A DNA stretch of 14,242 nt from Bacteroidota bacterium (GCA_023392185.1 JAEVZP010000215.1:1-14242), one strand, 5' to 3'; counted from the first letter of the stretch, positions 8,132-14,242 are shown. Notes: generated by a model from the letters alone, not told the origin. Numbers and translations are program-made.

Positions 8132-8153
8132 CCCTTCCGATCCTTCGGAAGGG
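8132..8153. repeat. Perfect hairpin, 9-bp stem
   Basis: CCCTTCCGA and TCGGAAGGG form a perfect stem around a TCCT loop. No U-tract follows on either strand, so it is more likely a repeat hairpin than a terminator. Confidence 0.55.
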
Positions 8154-8200
8154 TTGAGGCCAACGATGCACGGATGCACTGCCTAAACTGTACAATCCCA

Positions 8201-8235
8201 TTGTTTTGTTATTCCGCCGAAAGGCGGAATCTCAG
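8201..8235 (-). repeat. REP-like hairpin element, copy 2 (inverted)
   Basis: Reverse complement of the block at 2369-2403, identical at 34 of 35 positions by eye. The core stem ATTCCGCC/GGCGGAAT is at 8211-8230 with a GAAA loop. A second hairpin (8251-8268) with a TTTC loop follows 20 bp later and may belong to the same composite element. Confidence 0.75.
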
Positions 8236-8552
8236 AAACTGCTCCTGGGACCCTGCCTTTCGGCAGGGGGACAAAATAATTTATAAACCTAAGGAGATAA
8301 CAAGGTACAGATTCCCCTCTTTATCAGAAGGGAAAATGGAGAAGCGAGCGATGTGCAGAGGAGCTGTCTAAAGGGTATAAATCACTCCGGATTTCCGGAA
8401 ATTCCCCTCAAACTTATACGGTTTCTGAAACCTCGTAAGTATCCGGACACAATTAGTTGAGGCGGACATCCTTGCAACTCCCTGTTTCTCAATAGGTTGC
8501 AAAATAGCGACTCTAAAATAATTTGGTCCACCTACTTAGGTGGTATCAAGCG

Positions 8553-8583
8553 AAGGGCCGGCGCATTAGTTGCGCCGGCCCTT
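8553..8583 (-). terminator. Terminator-like hairpin after the thioredoxin-like gene
   Basis: A 13-bp perfect GC-rich stem (AAGGGCCGGCGCA and its complement) with a 5-nt loop, 20 bp past the minus-strand stop codon. There is no U-tract on the minus strand, so it may act as a transcript-end stabiliser or with the second near-palindrome at 8528-8543. Confidence 0.5.
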
Positions 8584-8602
8584 TAAAGTTGGTTTATCTA
8601 TT

Positions 8603-9217
8603 TCAGAGCAGTCCGCTGCTTTTGAGCAGCAGGGCGCCTACTTCTGCCTGCACTTCCAAGCCTTTATCATGGGCATACCAGGTGTGCAGTTCTTTTTCAA
8701 AGGCTTCAAAATCGCGGCCTGCGGGGTTGGTTTTCCAGTCCATAAAAAGAGCAGTTGCTCCCGCCGGACGCGGTCCCCAGTTAAACAGCTCGATCTTGTT
8801 GTGGGGATCAAAGGAAATCAGTTTGGGAATGCTGCGGCCGCCGTTGGTCAGGTAGGCGTCGATCAGTTCGGGATGTTCGTCGCGCAGGAGGATTTTCAGG
8901 TCGATTTTTCCGGAACTCTCTTCTGCCATGCGCGCCAGCACGGGCAGGTTTTGCGCGCTGTCGCCGCACCAGGCTTCGGTAATCACAAACCACTGCTGGG
9001 CGCAGGTTTGCGTCAGTGCCGTGTGCGTCGTTTCGGCCAGTTCCACCGTCTTGTGCCAGCGCTTCATCCGTTGGAGGTTCAGCTTTGTAAACTGCACCAG
9101 AAACTCCGACTGATCCGGACCGGAAGTGCGGCCTTCGGCTACCAGTTGCTCGCAATAAGCGAAAAAGCTTTCGAAGGTAAAAGGGTTGTTGGCAGACTGA
9201 AATTGCTCGAACATCAT
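8603..9217 (-). CDS. Thioredoxin-family protein with single active-site cysteine
   Basis: 204 aa; two adjacent ATGs (9217, 9214) could each be the start. After an N-terminal helical stretch (about 1-72) a thioredoxin-like fold begins, with WFVITEAWCGDSAQNLP at 76-92 and the cis-proline loop RSIPKL (Pro131). The active-site position is WCGDS, with one cysteine (Cys84) where thioredoxins have CxxC, so a classical dithiol exchange is unlikely. This architecture fits the Thioredoxin_9-type family that is widespread in Bacteroidota and of unknown function. No signal peptide is seen, so it is probably cytoplasmic. It lies 72 bp downstream of dedA on the same strand and may be the last gene of the symporter-DedA-thioredoxin unit, ending at the 8553-8583 hairpin. 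Confidence 0.83.
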   Translation of the reverse strand: MMFEQFQSANNPFTFESFFAYCEQLVAEGRTSGPDQSEFLVQFTKLNLQRMKRWHKTVELAETTHTALTQTCAQQWFVITEAWCGDSAQNLPVLARMAEESSGKIDLKILLRDEHPELIDAYLTNGGRSIPKLISFDPHNKIELFNWGPRPAGATALFMDWKTNPAGRDFEAFEKELHTWYAHDKGLEVQAEVGALLLKSSGLL

Positions 9218-9289
9218 GATATAAAAGGAGATTGAGGGCCTCCGGCCAAGCTTCTCTTTTCCGGGAAAAGACGCGGATTTCCGGAAATC

Positions 9290-10012
9290 TTACTGGCTGT
9301 TCCGCGGGTCGTCGGTATCGGGCAGATTCACCTTGAGTTTGTCTTCAATAATGTCTTCGGCCACTTCGAGCACCGGTGTTTTCTTTTTAGAAAAGAACAT
9401 TTTAAAGATAACCGGCAGCGTTGTGATAGCCACGATGACAATGGCAATCGCCTCGATGTGATCTTTCAGCGAATAGCCGAAGGTATCGAGCACCCAGCCT
9501 TGCAGGAAGTGGCCACCGAGCATCATGGAGCCGACCCACAGCACCGAACCAGAGATATTGGAAAAGGTAAACGACTTGCGATCCATGCCTACCATACCGG
9601 CCACAATGGGCGCAAACGTGCGGATGATCGGCAGGAATTTGGAAAGAATCACGGTTGCTTTACCGTGCTTTTCGTAGAACTCCTGTGCGCTGAGCAGGTG
9701 CTTTTTCTTAAACAAAAGAGTGTCTTTCCGCTGATATAGTTTGGCGCCGTATTTCTTTCCAAACCAATAGCCCACATAGCTGCCCAAAATAGACGCCAGG
9801 GCTACGGCAATCATTACTACCGACCAGTGGGAATTGAAGAACGTGACGGCCAGCTCCTCGGCATAGATGCCGGCAGCGAAGAGAAGTGAATCGCCCGGGA
9901 GGAAAAAGCCAACGAAAAGGCCGGTCTCCGCGAAAACGATCAACAAGAGCACATAAATGCCTCCGTTGTGAATAATCCACTCAATAAACTGTTGAATAAT
10001 GCCCTTGTCCAT
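9290..10012 (-). CDS. DedA-family membrane protein (VTT domain)
   Basis: 240 aa, near the usual DedA length. Family motifs are present: FAETGLFVGFFLPGDSLLF (residues about 23-41) in the first re-entrant region, and YEKHGKATVILSKFLPIIRT followed by FAPIVAGM around the second, with the conserved arginine and prolines. Several hydrophobic segments flank these, including a last one (AIAIVIVAITTLPVIFKMFF), and the C-terminal 35 residues are charged and cytoplasmic-looking. DedA proteins reside in the inner membrane; some recycle undecaprenyl phosphate and others affect membrane potential and drug sensitivity, and this sequence does not decide between these roles. It starts 30 bp after the symporter stop, so the two are probably co-transcribed. 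Confidence 0.92.
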   Translation of the reverse strand: MDKGIIQQFIEWIIHNGGIYVLLLIVFAETGLFVGFFLPGDSLLFAAGIYAEELAVTFFNSHWSVVMIAVALASILGSYVGYWFGKKYGAKLYQRKDTLLFKKKHLLSAQEFYEKHGKATVILSKFLPIIRTFAPIVAGMVGMDRKSFTFSNISGSVLWVGSMMLGGHFLQGWVLDTFGYSLKDHIEAIAIVIVAITTLPVIFKMFFSKKKTPVLEVAEDIIEDKLKVNLPDTDDPRNSQ

Positions 10013-10042
10013 AATGTTGTAACGGGCGGCAAATTACCGCCT

Positions 10043-11431
10043 TTAATCCATTTTTTCCCATTTAGTTACGGCGGCGGCGGCAACGGAGTTGCCCAGCACG
10101 TTGGTAGCAGAGCGGCCCATATCCAGCAGCGGGTCGATTCCGAGCAGTAAAGCCAGCCCTGCTTCCGGAATGTTAAATGTGGCGAGCGTCCCGGCAATTA
10201 CCACCAGCGACGCCCGCGGAACGCCCGCAATCCCTTTGGAAGTAAGCAACAAGACCAGCAACATGGAAAGTTGTACCCCAATGGGCAGATGGATGCCATA
10301 GCTCTGCGCAATAAAAAGCGTGGCAAAGGTCATATACATCATGGAGCCGTCGAGGTTGAAGGAATACCCCAGCGGCAACACGAACGAAACAATTTTGGGC
10401 GGACAGCCGAAACGCTCCAGTTCGGTCATCGTTTGCGGAAAAGCGGCCTCGCTCGAGGAGGTGGAGAAAGCCAGCAGCGCCGGTTCCTTGATGCGCCCCA
10501 GAAGCGTACCCACGCGGCGGCCGATTACCAGGAAACCTATACCGATTAAAAAAATCCACAAAATGGCCAGACTGAGGTAAAACTCACCAATGAATATAGA
10601 GTAGGTTTTCAGGATCGAAGGGCCTTGTTTGGCCACCACGGCCACCATAGCGCCAAAGACGGCTACCGGTGCGGTGTTCATCACATAGCTCGTCATTTTG
10701 AGGATCACGTGCGAAACCGAGTCAAAGAAGTCGGTTACTTTTTCGCCTTTCTCCCCGATTGCAGCCGTGGCAATGCCAAAAAGAATCGCGAAGATGACGA
10801 TTTGCAGAATCTCGTTCCGCGCCATAGCGTCGATGACCGAGGCCGGCACCATATGATACAGAAAGCTTTGCAGGCTCAGCGAAGCGGCGGCCACGCCGGT
10901 TTCGGTGTCAGCCGGAGGCAGGGGTAGATTGAGGCGGCTGCCGGGCTGAAAAACATTGACCAGCACCATACCCAGCAACAGGCTGAGCAGGGAAGCGCCG
11001 AAAAACCACAAGAGCGTTTTGCCACCGATACGGCCCACCGCCCGGATATCGCCGAGCCGGGCCACCCCGACGACCAGCGTGGAAAACACCAACGGCGCCA
11101 CAATCATTTTGATCAGCCGGAGAAACAAATCGGCCAGGAGCAGAAACGGTCCTACCTTTTCGTCGATGCTTTTGGTAATGCTCTGCGCTTCTTCCTGCAG
11201 AACAGCACGCTGTGCCGCCACCGAGTGATAAGCCGAAGTGGTAGAATCCAGCTCACTCAGCTTTTGGGTATACAGGGTCGTTTTCTGTTCGAGGGTAGCC
11301 AGTTGTGCGTTTTCCGGTGCCAGCCAGGTGTAGTTGAGCACCGTGCCGAGGGCAATACCCACCACCAGCGCGATAAAGATGTAAAGCGTCAGGCGGCTTT
11401 TGCGCGTCTGCGGATTTTTTTGAAGAGACAT
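10043..11431 (-). CDS. Dicarboxylate/amino acid:cation symporter (DAACS) with extra coiled-coil insert
   Basis: 462 aa from ATG 11431 (MSLQKNPQTRKSRLTLYIFI). A frame-extending ATG at 11464 would translate a CCCCGCC/GGCGGGG hairpin and was not chosen. The transport core is intact: LFLRLIKMIVAPLVFSTLVVG, the HP1 serine loop STSSSEAAFP, LPLGYSFNLDGSMMYMT (TM7 NMDGT equivalent), the HP2 loop GIAGVPRA, and TM8 DPLLDMGRSATNVLGN. The last position, Asn, is Asp in the sodium-coupled archaeal GltPh; I recall Asn there in proton-coupled members, so a DctA/GltP-like H+ symport is possible. Between TM1 and TM2, residues about 39-92 (ENAQLATLEQKTTLYTQKL and on) form a predicted helical, coiled-coil-like external insert absent from GltPh. 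Substrate is not determined. It is probably co-transcribed with dedA. Confidence 0.9.
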   Translation of the reverse strand: MSLQKNPQTRKSRLTLYIFIALVVGIALGTVLNYTWLAPENAQLATLEQKTTLYTQKLSELDSTTSAYHSVAAQRAVLQEEAQSITKSIDEKVGPFLLLADLFLRLIKMIVAPLVFSTLVVGVARLGDIRAVGRIGGKTLLWFFGASLLSLLLGMVLVNVFQPGSRLNLPLPPADTETGVAAASLSLQSFLYHMVPASVIDAMARNEILQIVIFAILFGIATAAIGEKGEKVTDFFDSVSHVILKMTSYVMNTAPVAVFGAMVAVVAKQGPSILKTYSIFIGEFYLSLAILWIFLIGIGFLVIGRRVGTLLGRIKEPALLAFSTSSSEAAFPQTMTELERFGCPPKIVSFVLPLGYSFNLDGSMMYMTFATLFIAQSYGIHLPIGVQLSMLLVLLLTSKGIAGVPRASLVVIAGTLATFNIPEAGLALLLGIDPLLDMGRSATNVLGNSVAAAAVTKWEKMD

Positions 11432-11445
11432 CTGGGAATTGGACA

Positions 11446-11461
11446 CCCCGCCTTGGCGGGG
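11446..11461. repeat. Short perfect hairpin at the symporter 5' end
   Basis: CCCCGCCTTGGCGGGG is a perfect palindrome just upstream of the symporter start at 11431. It is followed by TTGG-rich low-complexity sequence and looks like a dispersed repeat, not coding sequence. Confidence 0.5.
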
Positions 11462-11612
11462 CATTGGAAAATTGGAAAATGGGAGCCTTCGGCTTCAGAT
11501 GTTGGCTCCGTTGGTGTTGAAACTTTGGTGTTGGACGGTGTTGGAACTGCGTGTTGGAGCCTGCGGCGTTGGAAAACGTTGGACCTGGAAGCTGAATCGA
11601 ATTGGATTTCCG
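11462..11612. repeat. TTGG-rich low-complexity spacer
   Basis: TTGG occurs eleven times here at irregular spacing (for example at 11464, 11472, 11502, 11511, 11525, 11531, 11541, 11554, 11569, 11579 and 11602), starting with two copies of TTGGAAAA. No gene, promoter box or terminator is recognisable. It makes up the first half of the 294-bp gap between era and the symporter. Confidence 0.5.
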
Positions 11613-11655
11613 GAAAATCGTTTTATAAAAACCCTCAGCCTGCAACCATTAATCC

Positions 11656-11725
11656 TGCTACCTGATACCTGCTACCTGATACTTGCTACCTGATACTTGC
11701 TACCTGATACCTGATACTTGATACC
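11656..11725. repeat. Ten-unit heptanucleotide tandem array
   Basis: Ten contiguous heptamers fit TG[CA]TAC[CT] with no interruption. The first eight alternate TGCTACC with TGATACC or TGATACT as 14-bp double units; the last two are TGATACT and TGATACC. The array ends exactly at the era stop codon (TTA at 11726-11728 on the plus strand). The era C-terminal codons directly beyond it (CTGATACCCATAC on the plus strand) resemble the unit too. Confidence 0.9.
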
Positions 11726-12607
11726 TTACTGATACCCATACTCCCGGAGATAATTTTCGTTGTCGCGCCATTTGGGACGCACTTTCACAAAAAGTTCCAG
11801 ATGCACTTTCCGGTCCAGGAAGGTTTCGATTTTTTCCCGGCTTTGGATGCCCAGCTTTTTGATCATCGCGCCGCCTTTACCGAGAAGAATCATTTTCTGG
11901 GTTTCGCGGCTGACGATAATATCAGCTTTAATAACCGTTAGCGTGGTCTTTTCCTCAAACGACTGAATCAGGACGGCGGCGTGGTAGGGGATCTCTTCGC
12001 CATACAGGTGAAAGATTTGCTCGCGGATGATTTCGGAAACAAAAAAGCGCACCGGCCGGTCGCTGATGCTGTCGTCGGGATAATAAGGCGGCGATTCGGG
12101 CAGGCGTTCCAGAATAAGGGGAACCATACTTTTCAGGCCACTGCCCGTGCGGGCCGAAACCGGCAAGGCTTTCCATTCCGGGAAACGGGACTGATAAAGG
12201 GCGGTGCGTTCGGCCACCTCGGCAGGCGACTTCAGCAGGTCGGTTTTATTGAGGAGAAAAATGACTGGTGCTTTGAGCTTCAGCGTATCCCGGATAAAGT
12301 CAAACTCGGCCGGATCGGAGGTGATGTCGGCCATGAGCACAGCCACATCAGCGTCTTCGAGTGCAGACTTTACGCTCATCATCATCTTTTGATGCAGCTT
12401 GTATTTCGGTTCGATAATGCCGGGCGTATCGGAGAAGATGATCTGATAATCGTCTTCATTGAGGATGCCCACAATGCGGTGGCGGGTCGTTTGCACCTTA
12501 GGCGACACGGCTACCAGTTGTTCGCCGAGCAGCGCGTTGAGCAGGGTGGATTTTCCGGCATTGGGTGGGCCGAAGATGTTGACGAAACCAGCTTTAAATT
12601 CGGTCAT
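11726..12607 (-). CDS. era: GTPase Era
   Basis: 293 aa, full family length. The GTPase domain shows G1 GPPNAGKST (residues 13-21; the usual GxPNVGKST has Ala for Val), switch I TTRHRI (40-45), G3 DTPG (60-63) and G4 NKTD (120-123). The C-terminal KH domain has the RNA-binding loop LLGKGGAMIKKLGIQSREKI (GKGG at 243-246) and ends with the typical VRPKWRDNENYLREYGY. Era binds the 3' end of 16S rRNA and acts in 30S subunit assembly. A TACTTTTG box ends 5 nt before the ATG, so the mRNA may be leaderless. It is divergent from the initiator tRNA gene. Its stop codon abuts the heptamer array, with no obvious terminator beyond. Confidence 0.97.
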   Translation of the reverse strand: MTEFKAGFVNIFGPPNAGKSTLLNALLGEQLVAVSPKVQTTRHRIVGILNEDDYQIIFSDTPGIIEPKYKLHQKMMMSVKSALEDADVAVLMADITSDPAEFDFIRDTLKLKAPVIFLLNKTDLLKSPAEVAERTALYQSRFPEWKALPVSARTGSGLKSMVPLILERLPESPPYYPDDSISDRPVRFFVSEIIREQIFHLYGEEIPYHAAVLIQSFEEKTTLTVIKADIIVSRETQKMILLGKGGAMIKKLGIQSREKIETFLDRKVHLELFVKVRPKWRDNENYLREYGYQ

Positions 12608-12612
12608 GGCCT

Positions 12613-12620
12613 CAAAAGTA
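12613..12620 (-). promoter_or_regulatory. Candidate -7 promoter box of era
   Basis: On the minus strand TACTTTTG fits TAnnTTTG and is followed by AGGCC and then the era ATG. The start of transcription would fall at or next to the start codon. No clear TTTG -33 box is present at 19-21 nt. Confidence 0.5.
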
Positions 12621-12639
12621 GCCTTCCTGAAAAGATTTT

Positions 12640-12672
12640 TTTGGAATTCCCGGAAATAGGGTTGTATATTTG
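12640..12672 (+). promoter_or_regulatory. Promoter of the initiator tRNA gene
   Basis: The -33 element TTTG (12640-12643) and -7 element TATATTTG (12665-12672) are separated by 21 nt, matching the Bacteroidota primary sigma pattern. The -7 box ends 9 nt before the first tRNA base. Confidence 0.65.
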
Positions 12673-12681
12673 CACTCTCAT

Positions 12682-12753
<72 letters not shown>

Positions 12754-12756
12754 CAG

Positions 12757-12789
12757 AAAAAACCGGTTCCAATTGGAACCGGTTTTTTT
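12757..12789 (+). terminator. Intrinsic terminator of the initiator tRNA gene
   Basis: A perfect 32-bp palindrome: an A-tract, then ACCGGTTCC, a central AATT, and the complement ending in a run of seven Ts (12783-12789). It begins 4 nt after the tRNA. The A- and T-tracts would let it act on either strand. Confidence 0.88.
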
Positions 12790-12943
12790 ATTTAATCGCA
12801 AAATGCGTTTTTTTAAAGCGCCTTCCGGAAAGCACTTCGAAGAAAGTTCTTCAAAACATAGCCTCAGAGACAGCATTCAGTTCTTTTCCACCCAAAAAAA
12901 GCATTGCAAAAAGCAAAATTCGTGCCAGGGTGCGTAAAAATAC

Positions 12944-12973
12944 TTGCCGGTTCCGTCAAAAACCCTACTTTCG
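12944..12973 (+). promoter_or_regulatory. Candidate promoter of the NlpC/P60 gene
   Basis: TTG at 12944-12946 and TACTTTCG at 12966-12973 are 19 nt apart, close to TTTG-N19-TAnnTTTG with one deviation in the -7 box. It implies an 85-nt leader, which contains a GGGGA/TCCCC hairpin (13016-13031) about 30 nt before the start codon. Confidence 0.45.
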
Positions 12974-13063
12974 CTCCCGACAGTTGCCCAAATGGTGTAA
13001 CACTATCCAATAACCGGGGATAAAATTCCCCACACTTCCGACAGCCATTCCCCTACCCTGCCG

Positions 13064-13726
13064 ATGAAGCGTTTTTCTATCGTTATTGCTGCACTTGCCG
13101 TAGCAGGTGCCTCCAGCCTCACCAGCTGTTCTTCCCCCAAAGGCGTCCGTGCTACTGCCAGCACGATTTCCGCCTCTCATTCCTTCTCCGGTGTGGATGC
13201 TCCACTCTTAAAAAAGCCTGCCATCACCAGTGTTTGCCTTAAGACGCTCGAACTGCCGGCAACCCCTATTGTCAACGCACAAGAAATTGATCCGGCTGAA
13301 GGAAATACCCTGCGCGTCCGGTTTGCCAACCTGATGCAGGTGACTCCGCAAATCCTGACCAACACGCACCTGTACCAATTTATTGATTCGTGGCTGGGAA
13401 CGCCTTACCGCCTCGGCGGCACTACGAAGAAAGGGATCGACTGCTCTGCATTTGTGCAGCAGCTCTACACCAACGTGTTTAACACCAATCTTGTGCGCAC
13501 GGCGATTCAGCAGTTTGGCATGGCCCGGCAGCTGTTCAGCGACGACAGCCTCAAAGAAGGTGATCTTGTTTTCTTCCGCACGGTCAGCAGCCGGATTTCT
13601 CACGTCGGCGTGTATATCACCAACAAACATTTTGTGCATTCCTGCTCCAGCAAAGGCGTTACGGTTTCCTCGTTGGATGAAAAATACTGGGCGCGGACCT
13701 ATGCCGGAGCCGGTCGGATCATGTAG
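13064..13726 (+). CDS. NlpC/P60-family peptidoglycan hydrolase lipoprotein
   Basis: 220 aa. The N-terminus MKRFSIVIAALAVAGASS is a lipoprotein signal, with lipobox LTSC (Cys22) followed by Ser-Ser, so the mature protein is predicted to be lipid-anchored. Residues 23 to about 100 are a low-complexity linker. The NlpC/P60 domain runs from about 105 (FIDSWLGTPYRLGGTTKKG) to the end. The catalytic Cys127 is in GIDCSAF, His180 in ISHVGVYI and His192 in FVHSCSSKGV, the expected Cys-His-His set. Such enzymes usually cut the D-Glu to diamino-acid bond of peptidoglycan stem peptides; the exact specificity is not shown. It has its own candidate promoter and a strong terminator, and it is convergent with the phosphatase gene. 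Confidence 0.93.
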   Translation: MKRFSIVIAALAVAGASSLTSCSSPKGVRATASTISASHSFSGVDAPLLKKPAITSVCLKTLELPATPIVNAQEIDPAEGNTLRVRFANLMQVTPQILTNTHLYQFIDSWLGTPYRLGGTTKKGIDCSAFVQQLYTNVFNTNLVRTAIQQFGMARQLFSDDSLKEGDLVFFRTVSSRISHVGVYITNKHFVHSCSSKGVTVSSLDEKYWARTYAGAGRIM

Positions 13727-13739
13727 GAGACAAAAGAAG

Positions 13740-13757
13740 TCCCGATAGCTATCGGGA
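13740..13757. repeat. 18-bp perfect palindrome
   Basis: TCCCGATAGCTATCGGGA lies 13 bp after the NlpC/P60 stop codon. No U-tract follows. I recall CCCGATAGCTATCGGG as a recurrent intergenic palindrome in Bacteroidota genomes, which cannot be checked here. Confidence 0.6.
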
Positions 13758-13783
13758 GATTAAAGACAAAAGTAGAATTCCGT

Positions 13784-13812
13784 AGAGACGCCCAACCTGG
13801 GCGTCTCTTTTT
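13784..13812 (+). terminator. Intrinsic terminator of the NlpC/P60 gene
   Basis: A 10-bp perfect stem AGAGACGCCC/GGGCGTCTCT with an AACCT loop, followed by a T-run (13808-13812) and TATAA. It is preceded by CGT, so the GTAGAGAC signature is shared in part with the inverted repeat at 6635-6699. Confidence 0.8.
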
Positions 13813-13819
13813 ATAAATC

Positions 13820-13869
13820 AATAGAAAACACCCGTCAGGTTTTTAAAAACCTGACGGGTGTTTTCTATT
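13820..13869. terminator. 50-bp perfect palindrome, probable bidirectional terminator
   Basis: A perfect palindrome centred between 13844 and 13845. From the centre outward each arm has five A/T pairs, the GC-rich block CACCCGTCAGG and an A/T tract (TAGAAAA). On both strands the GC stem is followed by TTTTCTATT. It lies between convergent genes, 12 bp past the phosphatase stop codon, so it can end transcription from both sides. Confidence 0.75.
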
Positions 13870-13880
13870 AAAGATCCGGC

Positions 13881-14242
13881 TTATTTTCCGGAAATCCTCT
13901 TCTTTTTTCCGGAATTTTCCACAAACGGCAAAGGCTTTCCAACACACCCATTGGGCATCTGGATTTTCAGCATCGCGCACACCGTGGCAGCAATGTCGGT
14001 CATGTGGCACGGCTCGGTGGATTGGCCCTGCGGAACCTTCCAGCCGTAAAAAAGCAGCGGAATATGGGCATCATACGGGTTCCAGGTGCCGTGGGTAGTG
14101 CCTGTGGGCGCATAGCCGGCAAACCAGCCCGGTTCCGGAATGACAATCAAATCGCCGCTGCGCTTTTTATGATGGCCATTGATGACCCGGGAGCGAATCG
14201 GTTCCGGAAGTAACAGGGCGGAGTTATCATCCAGCCGGACGA
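13881..14242 (-). CDS. PafA-like alkaline phosphatase family protein, 5' truncated
   Basis: The frame is open from the right window edge to the TAA at 13881, giving the last 119 or so residues; the start lies outside. An internal TTG at 14150 is not a start because the frame continues upstream (GHHKKRSGDLIVIPEP). The motif GTTHGTWNPYDAHIPLLFYG is the C-terminal metal-site region of the alkaline phosphatase superfamily, with the zinc-ligand histidine in THG. It is followed by MTDIAATVCAMLKIQMPNGC and GKPL, the usual ITDIAPTLAxLLGI-P-x-GKP tail. These match PafA-type phosphatases of Bacteroidota, periplasmic enzymes that release phosphate from monoesters. The nucleophile and other metal ligands are outside the window. 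It carries four TTCCGGAA sites. Confidence 0.88.
   Translation of the reverse strand, partial: VRLDDNSALLLPEPIRSRVINGHHKKRSGDLIVIPEPGWFAGYAPTGTTHGTWNPYDAHIPLLFYGWKVPQGQSTEPCHMTDIAATVCAMLKIQMPNGCVGKPLPFVENSGKKKRISGK

Larger units (their letters stand above)
8022..8602. other. Intergenic region rich in hairpin repeats
   Basis: About 580 bp between convergent genes with no convincing coding sequence. It starts with a CGCAGAT-type degenerate repeat (8038-8084). It then holds a 9-bp stem hairpin (8132-8153), the REP-like element copy 2 (8201-8235), a 7-bp stem hairpin CCCTGCC/GGCAGGG (8251-8268), a TTCCGGAA site (8393-8400), a 16-bp near-palindrome CCACCTACTTAGGTGG (8528-8543) and a terminator-like hairpin (8553-8583). 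The open frame at 8027-8371 is formed across these repeats and is not called. Confidence 0.6.

Noticed and set aside
8027..8371. A 114-codon open frame after the decarboxylase
   Set aside because: It is built from hairpin repeats (8132-8153, 8201-8235, 8251-8268) and has no domain.
11432..11464. Upstream ATG start for the symporter
   Set aside because: It would translate a perfect CCCCGCC hairpin and repeat sequence; MSLQKNPQ at 11431 is a normal start just before TM1.
11656..11725. CRISPR array
   Set aside because: The units are 7 bp with no spacers and no cas genes are nearby.

Overview
This is a chromosomal stretch of a member of the Bacteroidota. The evidence is a DUF5686 outer-membrane family protein, a PafA-like phosphatase, several TAnnTTTG-type -7 promoter boxes, no obvious Shine-Dalgarno sequences before starts, and intergenic hairpin repeats of a style I associate with this phylum. 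A position near Saprospiria or Chitinophagia is only a guess. No phage, plasmid, insertion sequence, CRISPR array or recognisable defence system is visible.

Layout, left to right. (1) 1-2021 (+): the C-terminal part of a DUF5686-family protein, cut by the window edge. (2) 2022-2738: about 700 bp without a convincing gene, holding a REP-like hairpin and a strong terminator serving the minus strand. (3) 4274-2739 (-): two adjacent DUF2382/YsnF-type stress-protein genes, the second with a split general-stress domain and an internal duplication. (4) 4414-8021 (+): a large radical SAM protein with an unusual CX4CX2C cluster motif, then a group II PLP-dependent decarboxylase with its own -7 box. 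(5) 8022-8602: about 580 bp of hairpin repeats, including an inverted copy of the element in region 2. (6) 11431-8603 (-): a DAACS-family symporter, a DedA membrane protein and a thioredoxin-like protein, probably co-transcribed. (7) 11432-11725: repeat-rich spacer ending in ten contiguous heptamers that touch the era stop codon. (8) 12607-11726 (-): Era GTPase, divergent from an initiator tRNA-fMet (12682-12753) that has its own promoter and terminator. (9) 13064-13726 (+): an NlpC/P60 lipoprotein facing, across two strong hairpins, the 3' end of a PafA-like alkaline phosphatase (-) that runs off the right edge.

The genes are mostly housekeeping or envelope functions: ribosome assembly (Era), translation initiation (tRNA-fMet), wall remodelling (NlpC/P60), lipid-carrier recycling (DedA), organic-acid uptake and stress proteins. 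The least explained coding material is the radical SAM/decarboxylase pair, which may form a small undescribed pathway. The clearest non-coding signal is the octamer palindrome TTCCGGAA, found by eye 16 times where well under one copy is expected by chance. It resembles the highly iterated palindromes of cyanobacteria. A 70-bp heptanucleotide array and several families of dispersed perfect hairpins add to this.
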